Positions 18,225 through 27,108 of a stretch of 64,000 nucleotides of DNA are shown piece by piece; within the stretch, counting starts at the first letter, position 1, and the number at the start of each line of letters is the position of its first letter. The notes under the pieces were generated by a model. The model did no database searches. It had not been told where the DNA came from and worked only from the letters and a program-made list of their open reading frames with translations. This DNA is from Methylovulum psychrotolerans. Its GTDB lineage: Bacteria > Pseudomonadota > Gammaproteobacteria > Methylococcales > Methylomonadaceae. A program made the translations under genes and the position numbers. The stretch spans positions 181,989-245,988 of the forward strand of contig NZ_PGFZ01000002.1 of the NCBI RefSeq assembly GCF_002923755.1, written 5' to 3'.

Positions 18225-19856
18225 ATGTCCGCTGTTGTAGCTGAGCATGATGAGCATCATGATGAACACCATCACGATGATCACGCCCACGGGCCTGAAA
18301 AAGGCCTATTAAGATGGATAGTGACCACTAACCATAAAGATATTGGCACCTTATATCTGTTGTTCGCCTTGGCGATGTTTTTTGTCGGCGGCGTTATGGC
18401 TTTGGTCATCCGTGCCGAATTGTTCGAACCCGGTTTGCAGTTTGTCGAACCGCAATTTTTTAACTCTATGACCACCATGCATGCCTTAGTCATGGTGTTT
18501 GGTGCGGTTATGCCCGGCTTTGTCGGCTTGGCGAACTGGATGATCCCGATGATGATCGGCGCACCCGATATGGCCTTGCCGCGTATGAACAACATGAGCT
18601 TTTGGATGTTGGTCGCGGGTGTGCTGTTGTTGGCGACGACTTTATTTATGGAAGGCGGTGCGCCTGCGGCAGGTTGGACATTGTATCCGCCATTAGTGTT
18701 GCAGACTGGCAAAGCCTTGCCGTTCGCTATTTTCTCGGTGCATTTGCTGGGTATTTCGTCAATTATGGGGGCCATTAATATTATCGCCACCATTTTCAAC
18801 ATGCGCGCCCCTGCTATGACGCTGATGAAAATGCCGTTGTTCGTTTGGACGTGGCTGATTACGGCGTTCTTGCTGATTGCTGTTATGCCGGTGTTTGCCG
18901 GTGCGGTGACCATGTTGCTGACTGACCGCTTTTTTGAAACCAGCTTCTTTGATGCGGCGGGCGGCGGTGACCCGGTATTGTACCAACATATTTTCTGGTT
19001 CTTCGGACACCCAGAAGTTTATATCATGATTTTGCCAACGTTTGGGGTCGCTTCAACGATCATCCCCGTGTTTGCGCGTAAACCGCTGTTTGGCTATAGC
19101 TCGATGGTTTATGCCACGGCATCGATTGCCTTTTTGTCATTCATCGTTTGGGCGCATCACATGTTCACGGTCGGTATGCCGATTGCGGGTGAGTTGTACT
19201 TTATGTATGCCACTATGTTGATCGCCATCCCTACCGGCGTTAAGGTGTTTAACTGGACGGCGACCATGTGGAAAGGGTCTATGACCTTTGAAACCCCCAT
19301 GCTGTTTTCGATTGCCTTTGTGGTGTTATTCACCATGGGCGGCTTTACCGGTTTGATGATGTCGATTGCGCCATCGGATTTCCAATACCATGACACTTAT
19401 TTTATTGTTGCCCATTTCCATTATGTCTTGGTGCCTTCTTCCATCTTTATTTTAATGGCGGCCGGGTATTATTGGTTGCCTAAATGGACTGGCCACATGT
19501 ATAACGAAAAAATTGGCCAACTGCATTTTTGGTTGTCGGTGGTTTCGGTCAACATTTTGTTCTTCCCACAGCATTTCTTAGGTCTGGCGGGTATGCCCCG
19601 ACGGATTCCTGACTATGCCGTGCAGTTTGCTGATTGGAATATGATCTCCAGTATTGGCGGTTTCATTTTCGGTATCAGCCAATTACTGTTTTTGTATATC
19701 GTTATTGATACCATCAGAGGCGGCACTGGCGAAAAAGTCAGTGACGAAGTTTGGGAAGATGCGCACAAGCACGGTTTGGAATGGACATTGCCATCACCTG
19801 CGCCTTACCATACCTTTACTACACCACCCACTGTCATCCCTACCGAACATATCTGA
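18225..19856 (+). CDS. coxA: Cytochrome c oxidase subunit I
   Basis: 543 aa, the proton-pumping heme-copper catalytic subunit. Visible ligands: heme a His in [10 protein letters not shown], CuB His-Tyr pair in [11 protein letters not shown], CuB His-His in [10 protein letters not shown], and the heme a3/heme a His pair in VAHFHYVLV. The first 24 residues are extremely His/Asp-rich ([17 protein letters not shown]), an extension not part of the catalytic core. It lies 56 nt after coxB. Downstream comes an intercistronic hairpin, then the assembly genes. Confidence 0.98.
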   Translation: MSAVVAEHDEHHDEHHHDDHAHGPEKGLLRWIVTTNHKDIGTLYLLFALAMFFVGGVMALVIRAELFEPGLQFVEPQFFNSMTTMHALVMVFGAVMPGFVGLANWMIPMMIGAPDMALPRMNNMSFWMLVAGVLLLATTLFMEGGAPAAGWTLYPPLVLQTGKALPFAIFSVHLLGISSIMGAINIIATIFNMRAPAMTLMKMPLFVWTWLITAFLLIAVMPVFAGAVTMLLTDRFFETSFFDAAGGGDPVLYQHIFWFFGHPEVYIMILPTFGVASTIIPVFARKPLFGYSSMVYATASIAFLSFIVWAHHMFTVGMPIAGELYFMYATMLIAIPTGVKVFNWTATMWKGSMTFETPMLFSIAFVVLFTMGGFTGLMMSIAPSDFQYHDTYFIVAHFHYVLVPSSIFILMAAGYYWLPKWTGHMYNEKIGQLHFWLSVVSVNILFFPQHFLGLAGMPRRIPDYAVQFADWNMISSIGGFIFGISQLLFLYIVIDTIRGGTGEKVSDEVWEDAHKHGLEWTLPSPAPYHTFTTPPTVIPTEHI

Positions 19857-19883
19857 TGTCCGGTTAAGCTTGCCAGCTTTTCG

Positions 19884-19907
19884 GTACGCCACCGTCAGGT
19901 GGCGTAC
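19884..19907 (+). other. Perfect intercistronic hairpin between coxA and assembly genes
   Basis: GTACGCCACC-GTCA-GGTGGCGTAC is a perfect 10-bp stem with a 4-nt loop, 27 nt after coxA and 11 nt before the small gene at 19919. It has no T-tract, so it is unlikely to terminate; a role in RNA processing or differential stability is inferred. Confidence 0.6.
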
Positions 19908-19918
19908 TAGGTAACGAA

Positions 19919-20017
19919 ATGAACACAAAAACAAAAAATATCCTGACAGCGGTAGTGTTGGCAATTGTCGTGATTGCCATTTATATCTTTGCAGTGATGA
20001 AAGCGGCGGCACAATGA
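19919..20017 (+). CDS. Cytochrome oxidase small assembly-type membrane peptide
   Basis: A 32-residue frame (MNTKTKNILTAVVLAIVVIA then IYIFAVMKAAAQ) with one transmembrane helix, an AGGT box 5 nt upstream and a stop that overlaps the ctaG start by 4 nt (ATGA). Peptides of this kind are annotated as cytochrome oxidase small assembly proteins between coxA and ctaG in other proteobacteria. The coupling to ctaG and the coding pattern support that it is real. Confidence 0.8.
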   Translation: MNTKTKNILTAVVLAIVVIAIYIFAVMKAAAQ

Positions 20018-20550
20018 GCGATGATGTCCAACTAAAAAATGCTAAGTTAGTGCGCACCCTGTTATGGGTGGTGGTTGCTATGTTCGGCTTTGGTTTCGCG
20101 CTGGTGCCGCTCTATGACGTATTGTGCGAAGTGACCGGACTGAACGGCAAAGTGTCCGGCACTGCGGTAGCGGAAATCGCTTATCAGGTGGACAAGGACA
20201 GGGAGGTGACTGTAGAGTTTATGACTTCCCTGAACGAATCGGCGCCGATGCTGTTCCGTGCCGAAACCAATAAGATAAAAGTGCATCCGGGGGAATATTA
20301 CACGGTCAATTTTTATGCGGAAAACCTGACCGATAAAGTCATGGTCGCCCAAGCGATACCCAGTATTTCTCCTGGCTTGGCCGCCGAATATTTTAAGAAA
20401 ACCGAGTGTTTTTGTTTTACCGAACAAACTTTCAAACCGCACGAAGGCAGGGTGATGCCGGTGCGTTTTGCGGTGAATCCTGAGCTGCCCAAACAGTACA
20501 AAACAATCACGCTTGCCTATACATTTTTTGATAATACTAAAACACAGTAG
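20014..20550 (+). CDS. ctaG: CtaG/Cox11, CuB insertion protein
   Basis: 178 aa. One membrane helix at about residues 14-33, then the periplasmic immunoglobulin-like copper domain with the conserved CFCFTEQTFKPHEG motif holding the two copper cysteines. It delivers copper to the CuB site of CoxA. Start overlaps the small peptide upstream by 4 nt; coxC follows 18 nt later. Confidence 0.96.
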   Translation: MSDDVQLKNAKLVRTLLWVVVAMFGFGFALVPLYDVLCEVTGLNGKVSGTAVAEIAYQVDKDREVTVEFMTSLNESAPMLFRAETNKIKVHPGEYYTVNFYAENLTDKVMVAQAIPSISPGLAAEYFKKTECFCFTEQTFKPHEGRVMPVRFAVNPELPKQYKTITLAYTFFDNTKTQ

Positions 20551-20568
20551 AAAGGAAAGGGGAACAAC

Positions 20569-21453
20569 ATGTCTGCACATGATACTTATTACATTCCGCA
20601 CAAGGCCACTTGGCCGGTGCTGGCGACCCTAGGTCTGGTGACCTTGCTGGCGGGTTTTGCCAATTATTTGAACCATTCGCCGATTGGTTCGCCGATGATG
20701 ATGGTGGGTTTCGCCATTTTTATTGTTATGCTGGCGGGTTGGTTTACCTTACAATCTACCGAGAGCGAATCGGGCATGTACAACGCCCAAGTGGGCATTT
20801 CTTTCCGCATGGGCATGATGTGGTTTATTTTTTCTGAAGTCATGTTCTTTGCCGTGTTCTTTGGCTCCTTGTGGTATACGCGTAACTTGTCGGTGCCTTG
20901 GTTAGGCGGCGAAGGCATCGGCGCGGCGACTAAAGCTCTGTTGTGGCCTGAATTTGAAGCCCATTGGCCAACTAATGGCCCTGCCAAACTGATTAACGGC
21001 CTACCGACGCAAGACGGTGAATTTGAGCCTATGGGCGCATGGGGTTTGCCCTTGCTCAATACCCTAATCCTGTTGACCAGCGGCGTGACCTGTACTTGGG
21101 CGCATCATGGTCTGTTAGCAAACAAACGCGACCAATTGATTAAGGGTTTGATTGCCACCGTGGCCTTAGGCTTTTTGTTCGTGGCGTTCCAAGCGATGGA
21201 GTATCATGAAGCATATACCGAAATGGGTTTGACTTTAGGTTCGGGCATTTACGGTTCGACGTTCTTTATGTTGACCGGTTTCCACGGTTTCCACGTCTGT
21301 GTCGGGGCGATTATTTTAAGCGTGGTGTTGTTCCGTAGCAGCAAAGGCCATTTTAAACCAGAGAACCATTTCGCTTTTGAAGCGGCGGCTTGGTACTGGC
21401 ATTTTGTTGACGTGGTTTGGTTAGGTCTGTTTATCTTTGTCTACTTGATCTAG
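20569..21453 (+). CDS. coxC: Cytochrome c oxidase subunit III
   Basis: 294 aa, seven hydrophobic helices. Family motifs include FRMGMMWFIFSEVMFF, TMLTGFHGFHV-like TFFMLTGFHGFHVC and the C-terminal WHFVDVVWLGLFIFVYL. It is a structural subunit that keeps the proton uptake path stable. A GGAAAGGGGA ribosome site precedes the ATG. Confidence 0.97.
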   Translation: MSAHDTYYIPHKATWPVLATLGLVTLLAGFANYLNHSPIGSPMMMVGFAIFIVMLAGWFTLQSTESESGMYNAQVGISFRMGMMWFIFSEVMFFAVFFGSLWYTRNLSVPWLGGEGIGAATKALLWPEFEAHWPTNGPAKLINGLPTQDGEFEPMGAWGLPLLNTLILLTSGVTCTWAHHGLLANKRDQLIKGLIATVALGFLFVAFQAMEYHEAYTEMGLTLGSGIYGSTFFMLTGFHGFHVCVGAIILSVVLFRSSKGHFKPENHFAFEAAAWYWHFVDVVWLGLFIFVYLI

Positions 21454-21470
21454 GCCATCTGACAAAACAA

Positions 21471-21502
21471 AAAAAGCGTTGTCTGTGGCAACGCTTTTTT
21501 TT
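21471..21502 (+). terminator. Rho-independent terminator after coxC
   Basis: AAAAAGCGTTG / CAACGCTTTTT stem, 7-nt loop, nine T. It separates coxBAC-ctaG from the SURF1 genes and, because it is A-rich upstream, can act in both directions with the opposing small gene at 21529. Confidence 0.85.
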
Positions 21503-21528
21503 TGTTTAACGGTTTTTGGCGGTTTATT

Positions 21529-21792
21529 TTATTGGGTCAGCGGTAATGTCGGTGTAGACTGTCTGGCTGTTTGCATAGTTGCCCCAATACCTTCAGGTTT
21601 TAGCCAGCCCATCGCCAAAGCGATACACACAAAAGCAAATAATAAGATAGACAGCGAGATGCGCACGGTTAAGGCTTTGACGATTTTCTCGGAATGTTCC
21701 CGGTCTTTAGCTCTTACTAAATTAAAAAGCGCGGTGCCAAGGCTGGCGACAATCAGGGCGAAGGCGAAAATGGCGATGCTTTTTATAATCAT
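21529..21792 (-). CDS. DUF2909-type twin transmembrane protein
   Basis: 87 aa with two membrane helices (IIKSIAIFAFALIVASLGTA and SILLFAFVCIALAMGW) separated by a charged loop (RAKDREHSEKIVKALTVR). Proteins of this type are repeatedly found on the opposite strand between coxC and the SURF1 gene in gammaproteobacteria, matching this position. Function unknown; presumed oxidase assembly accessory. Confidence 0.8.
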   Translation of the reverse strand: MIIKSIAIFAFALIVASLGTALFNLVRAKDREHSEKIVKALTVRISLSILLFAFVCIALAMGWLKPEGIGATMQTARQSTPTLPLTQ

Positions 21793-21890
21793 AGTGATCT
21801 TTTATGCTGGTGGGGTATGGCTATTTTCGGTTATTCGGCCCCGATTGCCAAACGCTTTTTTTAACGGCCCAACTACAGGAATGTGTTCCC

Positions 21891-22598
21891 ATGGCGTTTA
21901 AAACTCTCCCTACCGCCGCGTATTGGCTGGTGTTGCCAGTATTGCTGGCTTTAGGCAACTGGCAACTCAACCGTGCTGACGAAAAACAGCAAGTTTTGGC
22001 GTTACAGGCACAACAGGCCAATAGCGCCGAATTGGCGTTGTCGGCCTCTACTCAAGACGACGTGCAGGGGTTAAGATATAAAAAAGTCCGTCTCCGTGGC
22101 CATTATGACGTGGCGCACCAGTTTTTGTTGGATAACCAGATCCATGCAGGTAAGGCAGGCTATTTTGTCCTGACCCCTTTTGTGTTGGATGATGGCTCTA
22201 AAGCCGTACTGGTTAACCGTGGCTGGCTACCGTTAACGGCTAACCGTAGTGTCTTGCCCGCACTGGTTTTTGCTGCTGCCCCGACCGCTGTGGCCGGGAG
22301 AGTTAACCAATTCCCTTCAGTGGGACTTAAACTGGCCGGTGCCGAGCAGCCGGGTGAAGGTTGGCCATCGCTGGTGCAGCTTGCCGACAGTGCGGTTTTG
22401 GCCAAAAAACTGGGCTACCCTTTATTTAGTTTTCAAATCGAGCTGGACCCGCAAGCGCCGGACGGCTATCTGCGGGACTGGCATACCAGTACGTTGATGT
22501 TGCCGGAACAGCACCGGGCTTACGCATTGCAATGGTTCGGCTTGGCCTTTACTTTAACCGTGCTGTTTATTGTCTACCGCTTAAAAAAAACAAAATGA
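21891..22598 (+). CDS. SURF1-family cytochrome oxidase assembly protein
   Basis: 235 aa. N-terminal helix (residues about 8-20) followed by GNWQLNRADEK, the SURF1 signature, a central periplasmic domain (VLVNRGWLP motif) and a C-terminal helix (YALQWFGLAFTLTVLFIVYR). SURF1 helps heme a insertion into CoxA. The start at 21891 was chosen by the family N-terminus and the CAGGAATG box; the frame extends upstream to 21804. Stop overlaps the SCO-like gene by 4 nt. Confidence 0.92.
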   Translation: MAFKTLPTAAYWLVLPVLLALGNWQLNRADEKQQVLALQAQQANSAELALSASTQDDVQGLRYKKVRLRGHYDVAHQFLLDNQIHAGKAGYFVLTPFVLDDGSKAVLVNRGWLPLTANRSVLPALVFAAAPTAVAGRVNQFPSVGLKLAGAEQPGEGWPSLVQLADSAVLAKKLGYPLFSFQIELDPQAPDGYLRDWHTSTLMLPEQHRAYALQWFGLAFTLTVLFIVYRLKKTK

Positions 22599-23332
22599 TT
22601 AACCAACAATTAAAAAACCGCCTGATTCTCCTTGGTCTGTTCGGCATGACCGTCATCCCTTTTCTGGTGGCTTGGGGCTTAAGTAAAAATACCGCGCTAG
22701 TGACAGGCGGTGTCAATAAAGGCCAGTTGATCGCCCCCGTGGTGGCGACGGATCGGGCTAATTTTGTTGGCTATGATGCGTTTTCGGCGCAAAATATCGG
22801 CGAAATTAACGGCCATTGGCTGATTGTCAATGTCATTCCGCAAGACCATTGTGCGGCGGTGTGTTTGGAGGCAATTTTAAAAACCAAGCAATTGCGCCTG
22901 ATGCTGAACAAAGAGCTGCCAAGGACGCGGCGGGTTGTCATGCTTTTAAAAGATGTACCGGAAGCGGCCGCCAAACAGTATTGGTTGAAAGACACCTTAT
23001 TATGGCGGCTACGGCAAAGCCAAACTCCACAGGATGATGCGCTGTACAGCCATCTGTTGGCCGAGGAAAATCCGCTGGATGAGGCTATGGCGGCCAAGCT
23101 GTTGGGGTCGGATAAGCCGGAAATGGCCTTGGCTTCGGATTTGCTCAGAATCAGACCGGGTCTTGGCTTAATAAAAAACCTGACAGACAGCAAAAAAGGC
23201 GATATACCAGATGGCATGTTGTTTTTAATCGACCCGCTGGGCAATTTAATGATGCAATATGCGCCGGGGTTTGATCCTTACCAAGTAAAAAGTGATCTCA
23301 TGCACTTGCTGAAAATTTCTCAGATTGGCTAA
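22595..23332 (+). CDS. SCO-like membrane-anchored thioredoxin-fold protein
   Basis: 245 aa. One N-terminal membrane helix (about residues 9-29) and a periplasmic thioredoxin-like domain with a C-x3-C pair (Cys86, Cys90 in DHCAAVC), the copper-binding pattern of SCO proteins, although the rest is divergent. Probably an electron or copper donor for CuA assembly. ATGA overlap with the SURF1 gene; the fused ctaA-ftsY gene follows after 26 nt. Confidence 0.85.
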   Translation: MINQQLKNRLILLGLFGMTVIPFLVAWGLSKNTALVTGGVNKGQLIAPVVATDRANFVGYDAFSAQNIGEINGHWLIVNVIPQDHCAAVCLEAILKTKQLRLMLNKELPRTRRVVMLLKDVPEAAAKQYWLKDTLLWRLRQSQTPQDDALYSHLLAEENPLDEAMAAKLLGSDKPEMALASDLLRIRPGLGLIKNLTDSKKGDIPDGMLFLIDPLGNLMMQYAPGFDPYQVKSDLMHLLKISQIG

Positions 23333-23358
23333 TAATAAAGAACGGGATAAGAAGAATA

Positions 23359-25314
23359 ATGTTTAGAAAAATAACCCTGTTTAGCGTTGTGCTGGCGTTG
23401 CTCGTCATTGTCATTGGCGCGTATGACCGCTTTACAGGCGGGCAACTGGCTTGCCCTGATTGGCCGTTGTGCTACGCCCAGCCGTTTATTGCCGACAGCG
23501 GCCAATTGCCGCCCGCTGCCAATGTGACCATGGCGGCGGTGTGGACAGAATTGGCCTATCGGTACGGTTTTGGCTTATTAAGCTTGGTGGTCGTCGGCTT
23601 GGCGGTCAGCAGCGGCCATAAGTCCAGTTATCGTGTCGCCGCCGTGGCAGGCAGTTTGGCGGCATTAACCTGTATAGGTTTGCAGGCGGCGTTGGCGTTT
23701 TGGGTCGTTAGGCTAAACGCCATGCCTATTTTGGTCACTGCCGCAACTTTATTGGGCATGATGGTGTTATGGCTATTATTTGGCCTGTATTTGCGTAGCC
23801 AGACCCGGTTGCCATTGGCCTTACCCCATTCGGTTGGTTTGTGCCGTTTTGCCATGTTGGCGTTGTTCTTGCAGGTCGCTTTAGGCATCTGGGTCAGCGC
23901 CAACCATGCCAGTTTAGTGTGTGTCGGCTTTCCGCAATGTAATGGGCAATGGTTGCCCGCCGCCGACTATCAAGCGGCCTTAAATGTCGTCAGCGGTTTG
24001 TTTTCCGGTTATGCCGGCGATTTGGCTTTTGACCTGCAACTCGCCATTAATGCCTTGCACCGTTGGGGGGCAATAATCTGCTTTATATTATTGACTACCC
24101 TAATGTGGGGCAGTTTGGCGGCGGATAAACCTAAGCTGGTCAGAACGGCCGGATTATGGCTAAGCGCATTGGTATTTGTGGAAATTGCCGTCGGCATTGC
24201 CGGCTTTAAACTGCAAATGCCGCTTTGGGTGCTGTTGGCGCATACGGCGGTTGCTGCCGTTATGATGCTGCCGCTGTTGGCGATCAGTTTTTATAGCCGC
24301 TATGGTAGCGGCGCGGTGGGTGTTCAGGCTTCTCCTGCGGCGAGTTCCATCCCTACGGCTGTAGTGGCTGAGGATTACGTTGAACCCCCGCCAGAATCCT
24401 TGTTTTTACGCTTAAAAAGCCAATTGACGCGCACCCGTTCGGGTTTGGGCGGCATTCTGGCGAATTTGGCGTTAGGCACAAAATCCATTGACGGCGATTT
24501 GCTGGAAGAGCTGGAAACCCGTTTGCTGATGGCGGATATAGGCATCACCGTTACTACAGATATTATCGCGCGGCTGACCCAGCGTCTGGAACGCCATCAG
24601 CTCAATGACGCGCAAGCGTTGTCGGCGGCGTTAAAGGAAGAGTTACTGGCTATTGTGCAACCGTGCAGCCAACCGTTGCAGATTCCTCAACAAGATAAGC
24701 CTTTCGTCATTTTGGTGGTGGGAGTCAACGGCGCGGGCAAAACGACAACCATCGGTAAATTGGCGAAGCGTCTGCAAGCCCAAGGGCATAGTGTTATGCT
24801 GGCGGCGGGTGATACGTTTCGGGCGGCGGCAGTCGAGCAGTTGCAGACCTGGGGCGAGCGTAACCATATCCACGTCGTCGCCCAGCATACCGGAGCCGAT
24901 TCGGCTTCAGTGATTTATGACGGGGTGCAATCGGCGCAAGCCAAGGGCATTGATGTCCTGATCGCCGATACCGCCGGACGTTTGCATACCAAGTCCAACC
25001 TGATGGATGAGCTGAAAAAAGTCAAGCGCATTATGGGTAAGCTCGATGAGACCGCGCCGCATGAAGTGCTGTTGGTATTGGATGCCGGCACCGGCCAAAA
25101 TGCCTTGTCGCAAGCCAAATTGTTTAATGAAACTGTGGCCTTGACCGGCTTGGTGCTGACCAAGCTGGACGGCACGGCGAAAGGTGGGGTAATTTTCGCG
25201 CTGGCGAAACAGTCCGGCATTCCTATCCGTTTCATTGGTATCGGTGAAGGTATTGATGATTTACAGGATTTTAATGCCGAACTTTTTGTTGATGCCTTGT
25301 TTGCTAACGACTAA
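23359..25314 (+). CDS. ftsY: Fusion: degenerate heme A synthase (CtaA) domain + FtsY SRP receptor
   Basis: 651 aa in one uninterrupted frame. Residues 1 to about 313 are CtaA/Cox15-like with about eight helices: GAYDRFTGGQLACPDWPLCY near the start and a second half with CVGFPQCNGQW. Residues about 314-346 are an Ala/Pro/acidic linker. Residues 347-651 are a complete FtsY NG domain: N-domain start SLFLRLKSQLTRTRSGLGG, G1 GVNGAGKTTT (455-464), DTAGR (537-541) and TKLD (601-604). FtsY docks ribosome-SRP complexes at the membrane. The CtaA half lacks the N-terminal heme ligands (Tyr67 and Ala129/Thr130 where His is usual) but keeps His234 and His295. No good internal ribosome site precedes the FtsY part. 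Upstream neighbours are oxidase assembly genes, downstream ftsEX-rpoH. CtaA activity is doubtful; FtsY activity is expected. Confidence 0.93.
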   Translation: MFRKITLFSVVLALLVIVIGAYDRFTGGQLACPDWPLCYAQPFIADSGQLPPAANVTMAAVWTELAYRYGFGLLSLVVVGLAVSSGHKSSYRVAAVAGSLAALTCIGLQAALAFWVVRLNAMPILVTAATLLGMMVLWLLFGLYLRSQTRLPLALPHSVGLCRFAMLALFLQVALGIWVSANHASLVCVGFPQCNGQWLPAADYQAALNVVSGLFSGYAGDLAFDLQLAINALHRWGAIICFILLTTLMWGSLAADKPKLVRTAGLWLSALVFVEIAVGIAGFKLQMPLWVLLAHTAVAAVMMLPLLAISFYSRYGSGAVGVQASPAASSIPTAVVAEDYVEPPPESLFLRLKSQLTRTRSGLGGILANLALGTKSIDGDLLEELETRLLMADIGITVTTDIIARLTQRLERHQLNDAQALSAALKEELLAIVQPCSQPLQIPQQDKPFVILVVGVNGAGKTTTIGKLAKRLQAQGHSVMLAAGDTFRAAAVEQLQTWGERNHIHVVAQHTGADSASVIYDGVQSAQAKGIDVLIADTAGRLHTKSNLMDELKKVKRIMGKLDETAPHEVLLVLDAGTGQNALSQAKLFNETVALTGLVLTKLDGTAKGGVIFALAKQSGIPIRFIGIGEGIDDLQDFNAELFVDALFAND

Positions 25315-25331
25315 CCGTTAATTTGCAGCTT

Positions 25332-25988
25332 ATGTTAAAGTTTGAGAATGTCAGTAAGCGCTATCAGGAAACCGGCGAAGTGTTGCGTGATGTCAGTTTT
25401 CATCTGCGCCGTGGTGAACTGGCGTTTCTGACCGGGCACTCAGGCGCGGGCAAAAGTACGCTGTTGAAACTGATTGCGGTGATGGAGCGCTGCAACAAAG
25501 GCCAGATTTTCTTGGATGGCGAAAACTTAAGCCATGCCAGAGAAAAGCATATCCCCTACCTGCGCCGGAAAATGGGTTTTATCTACCAAGACTATAAGCT
25601 GCTGCAAGACCGGACGGTGTTTGATAACGTCGCCTTACCCTTGGTGATTGCCGGTTATGGGCATCAGGAAGTGGCGCGTAAAGTGAGGGCGGTGCTGGAT
25701 AAGGTTGGCCTGACGGGTAAGGAGAAAAAATTTCCCCGCGCTTTGTCGGGCGGTGAGCAACAGCGGGTCGGCATTGCGCGGGCCGTAGTCAATAAGCCGC
25801 CGATGATTATCGCCGATGAGCCGACCGGTAACCTAGATCCCGACCTGTCCGCCGAAATTATGCGTCTGTTTGAAAGCTATCAGCAAATGGGCGTGACGGT
25901 GCTGATTGCCTCGCATGATATTTCGCTGATCAGCCGGATGAACCATCGGCTGTTAAAGCTCGACCATGGGCAATTGGTGGTCAGCTAA
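25332..25988 (+). CDS. ftsE: Cell division ATP-binding protein FtsE
   Basis: 218 aa ABC ATPase that with FtsX controls septal peptidoglycan hydrolases. Walker [11 protein letters not shown]-loop IYQDYKLL (typical FtsE), signature [14 protein letters not shown], Walker [13 protein letters not shown]-loop IASHD. ATG at 25332 is preferred to the TTG at 25323. It lies 17 nt after the fusion gene and abuts ftsX. Confidence 0.96.
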   Translation: MLKFENVSKRYQETGEVLRDVSFHLRRGELAFLTGHSGAGKSTLLKLIAVMERCNKGQIFLDGENLSHAREKHIPYLRRKMGFIYQDYKLLQDRTVFDNVALPLVIAGYGHQEVARKVRAVLDKVGLTGKEKKFPRALSGGEQQRVGIARAVVNKPPMIIADEPTGNLDPDLSAEIMRLFESYQQMGVTVLIASHDISLISRMNHRLLKLDHGQLVVS

Positions 25989-27023
25989 ATGAACAAAAAA
26001 CCTTCTAATAGGCGGCAAACACGCGAAGTTGACGCACCTAAATACCATAAGCCGACCAAAGCTGATGTCCGCCCTAATAGGGCCGCTGGAGGCGGTTTTG
26101 CCGATAAGCTCAATGCTTACCGTGACCTCCATGCCCATGCCTTATTCTCTAGCTTAGGCCGTTTGGTTGCCGAACCGTTTTCGTCGCTGATGACCATTGC
26201 GGTGTTGGCGATTACCATTTCCCTAGCCAGCGGTTTTTACCTGCTGTTAGTCAATTGCCAGCAATTGACTAACCACCTGGAAGCCAGTACGCAAATTTCT
26301 TTATTTCTTAAAGAAGAGGTGTCGGACATCCGCGCCGCGAAACTATTGGAAACGATCAAAAACAATCCTAAAGTGCAGCAAGCCACCTTAATCAGCAAAG
26401 ACCGAGGCTTGGAAGAATTTAAGACTTATAGCGGTTTTGGGGCGGCTGTGTCGTCATTAAAAAGCAATCCGCTGCCGATAGTGATTGAAGTGTTGCCGAA
26501 AAATTCCCTGACCAATAAGGATGAATTGGAAATTTTGCAGCATGAATTCCAGCAAAACGAGGGGGTGGAACTGGCGCAACTGGATATGCAATGGCTGGAG
26601 CGTTTGCAGTCGATTATGGCCTTGGCCGGATGCGCGACCGCCTTATTGAATACAATGCTGATCGCCGCCGTGCTGTTCATCACCGCCAATACTATCCGTC
26701 TGGAACTGCACAGTCGCCGCGAAGAGGTCATTATCGCCAAATTGGTCGGTGCCACCCATGCCTTTATCCGCCGCCCATTTTTATATACAGGGGCTTGGAT
26801 AGGCTTTATTTCCGGGGTGGCGGCGTGGTTTATCGTCACGGTGATGATGTTGGTGTTGCGTGTTCCTGTAGAAAGCTTATCTAAGCTCTATGGCGGCAAT
26901 TTTCATCTGCTGTTTTTCAGTTTCGCCCAAACCCTCCAGCTTATCGCCATCGCCACCACCTTAGGGGTAATCGGTGCTTGGGCGGTGCTAATGTACCAGT
27001 TGCAGCGCACCAAACCCGAATAA
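25989..27023 (+). CDS. ftsX: Cell division protein FtsX
   Basis: 344 aa permease-like partner of FtsE. Cytoplasmic basic N-terminus (about 60 residues), first helix at FSSLMTIAVLAITISLASGF, a periplasmic domain, then three helices with the conserved RLELHSRREEVIIAKLVGAT motif between them. Starts one base after the ftsE stop. Usual gammaproteobacterial order ftsY-ftsE-ftsX-rpoH is kept. Confidence 0.96.
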   Translation: MNKKPSNRRQTREVDAPKYHKPTKADVRPNRAAGGGFADKLNAYRDLHAHALFSSLGRLVAEPFSSLMTIAVLAITISLASGFYLLLVNCQQLTNHLEASTQISLFLKEEVSDIRAAKLLETIKNNPKVQQATLISKDRGLEEFKTYSGFGAAVSSLKSNPLPIVIEVLPKNSLTNKDELEILQHEFQQNEGVELAQLDMQWLERLQSIMALAGCATALLNTMLIAAVLFITANTIRLELHSRREEVIIAKLVGATHAFIRRPFLYTGAWIGFISGVAAWFIVTVMMLVLRVPVESLSKLYGGNFHLLFFSFAQTLQLIAIATTLGVIGAWAVLMYQLQRTKPE

Positions 27024-27044
27024 GGTTTGAACTTTAAAAATTAT

Positions 27045-27070
27045 TAGCACTCTTATTTGGAGAGTGCTAA
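27045..27070. promoter_or_regulatory. CIRCE-like operator upstream of rpoH
   Basis: TTAGCACTC and GAGTGCTAA arms match the HrcA operator CIRCE exactly, but the spacer is 8 nt rather than the usual 9. It lies 22 nt after ftsX and 39 nt before the rpoH start. HrcA normally represses groESL and dnaK operons; a site at rpoH would link the repressor and the sigma-32 systems. Confidence 0.75.
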
Positions 27071-27108
27071 AATTTATATCAGTTTTTACCTATCGGGAGA
27101 CTATCTCT

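Noticed and set aside
24296-24420. Separate ftsY start inside the fusion gene
   Set aside because: GTG and TTG codons in frame exist, but none has a convincing Shine-Dalgarno box at proper spacing; left as a possibility only in the check for the fusion.
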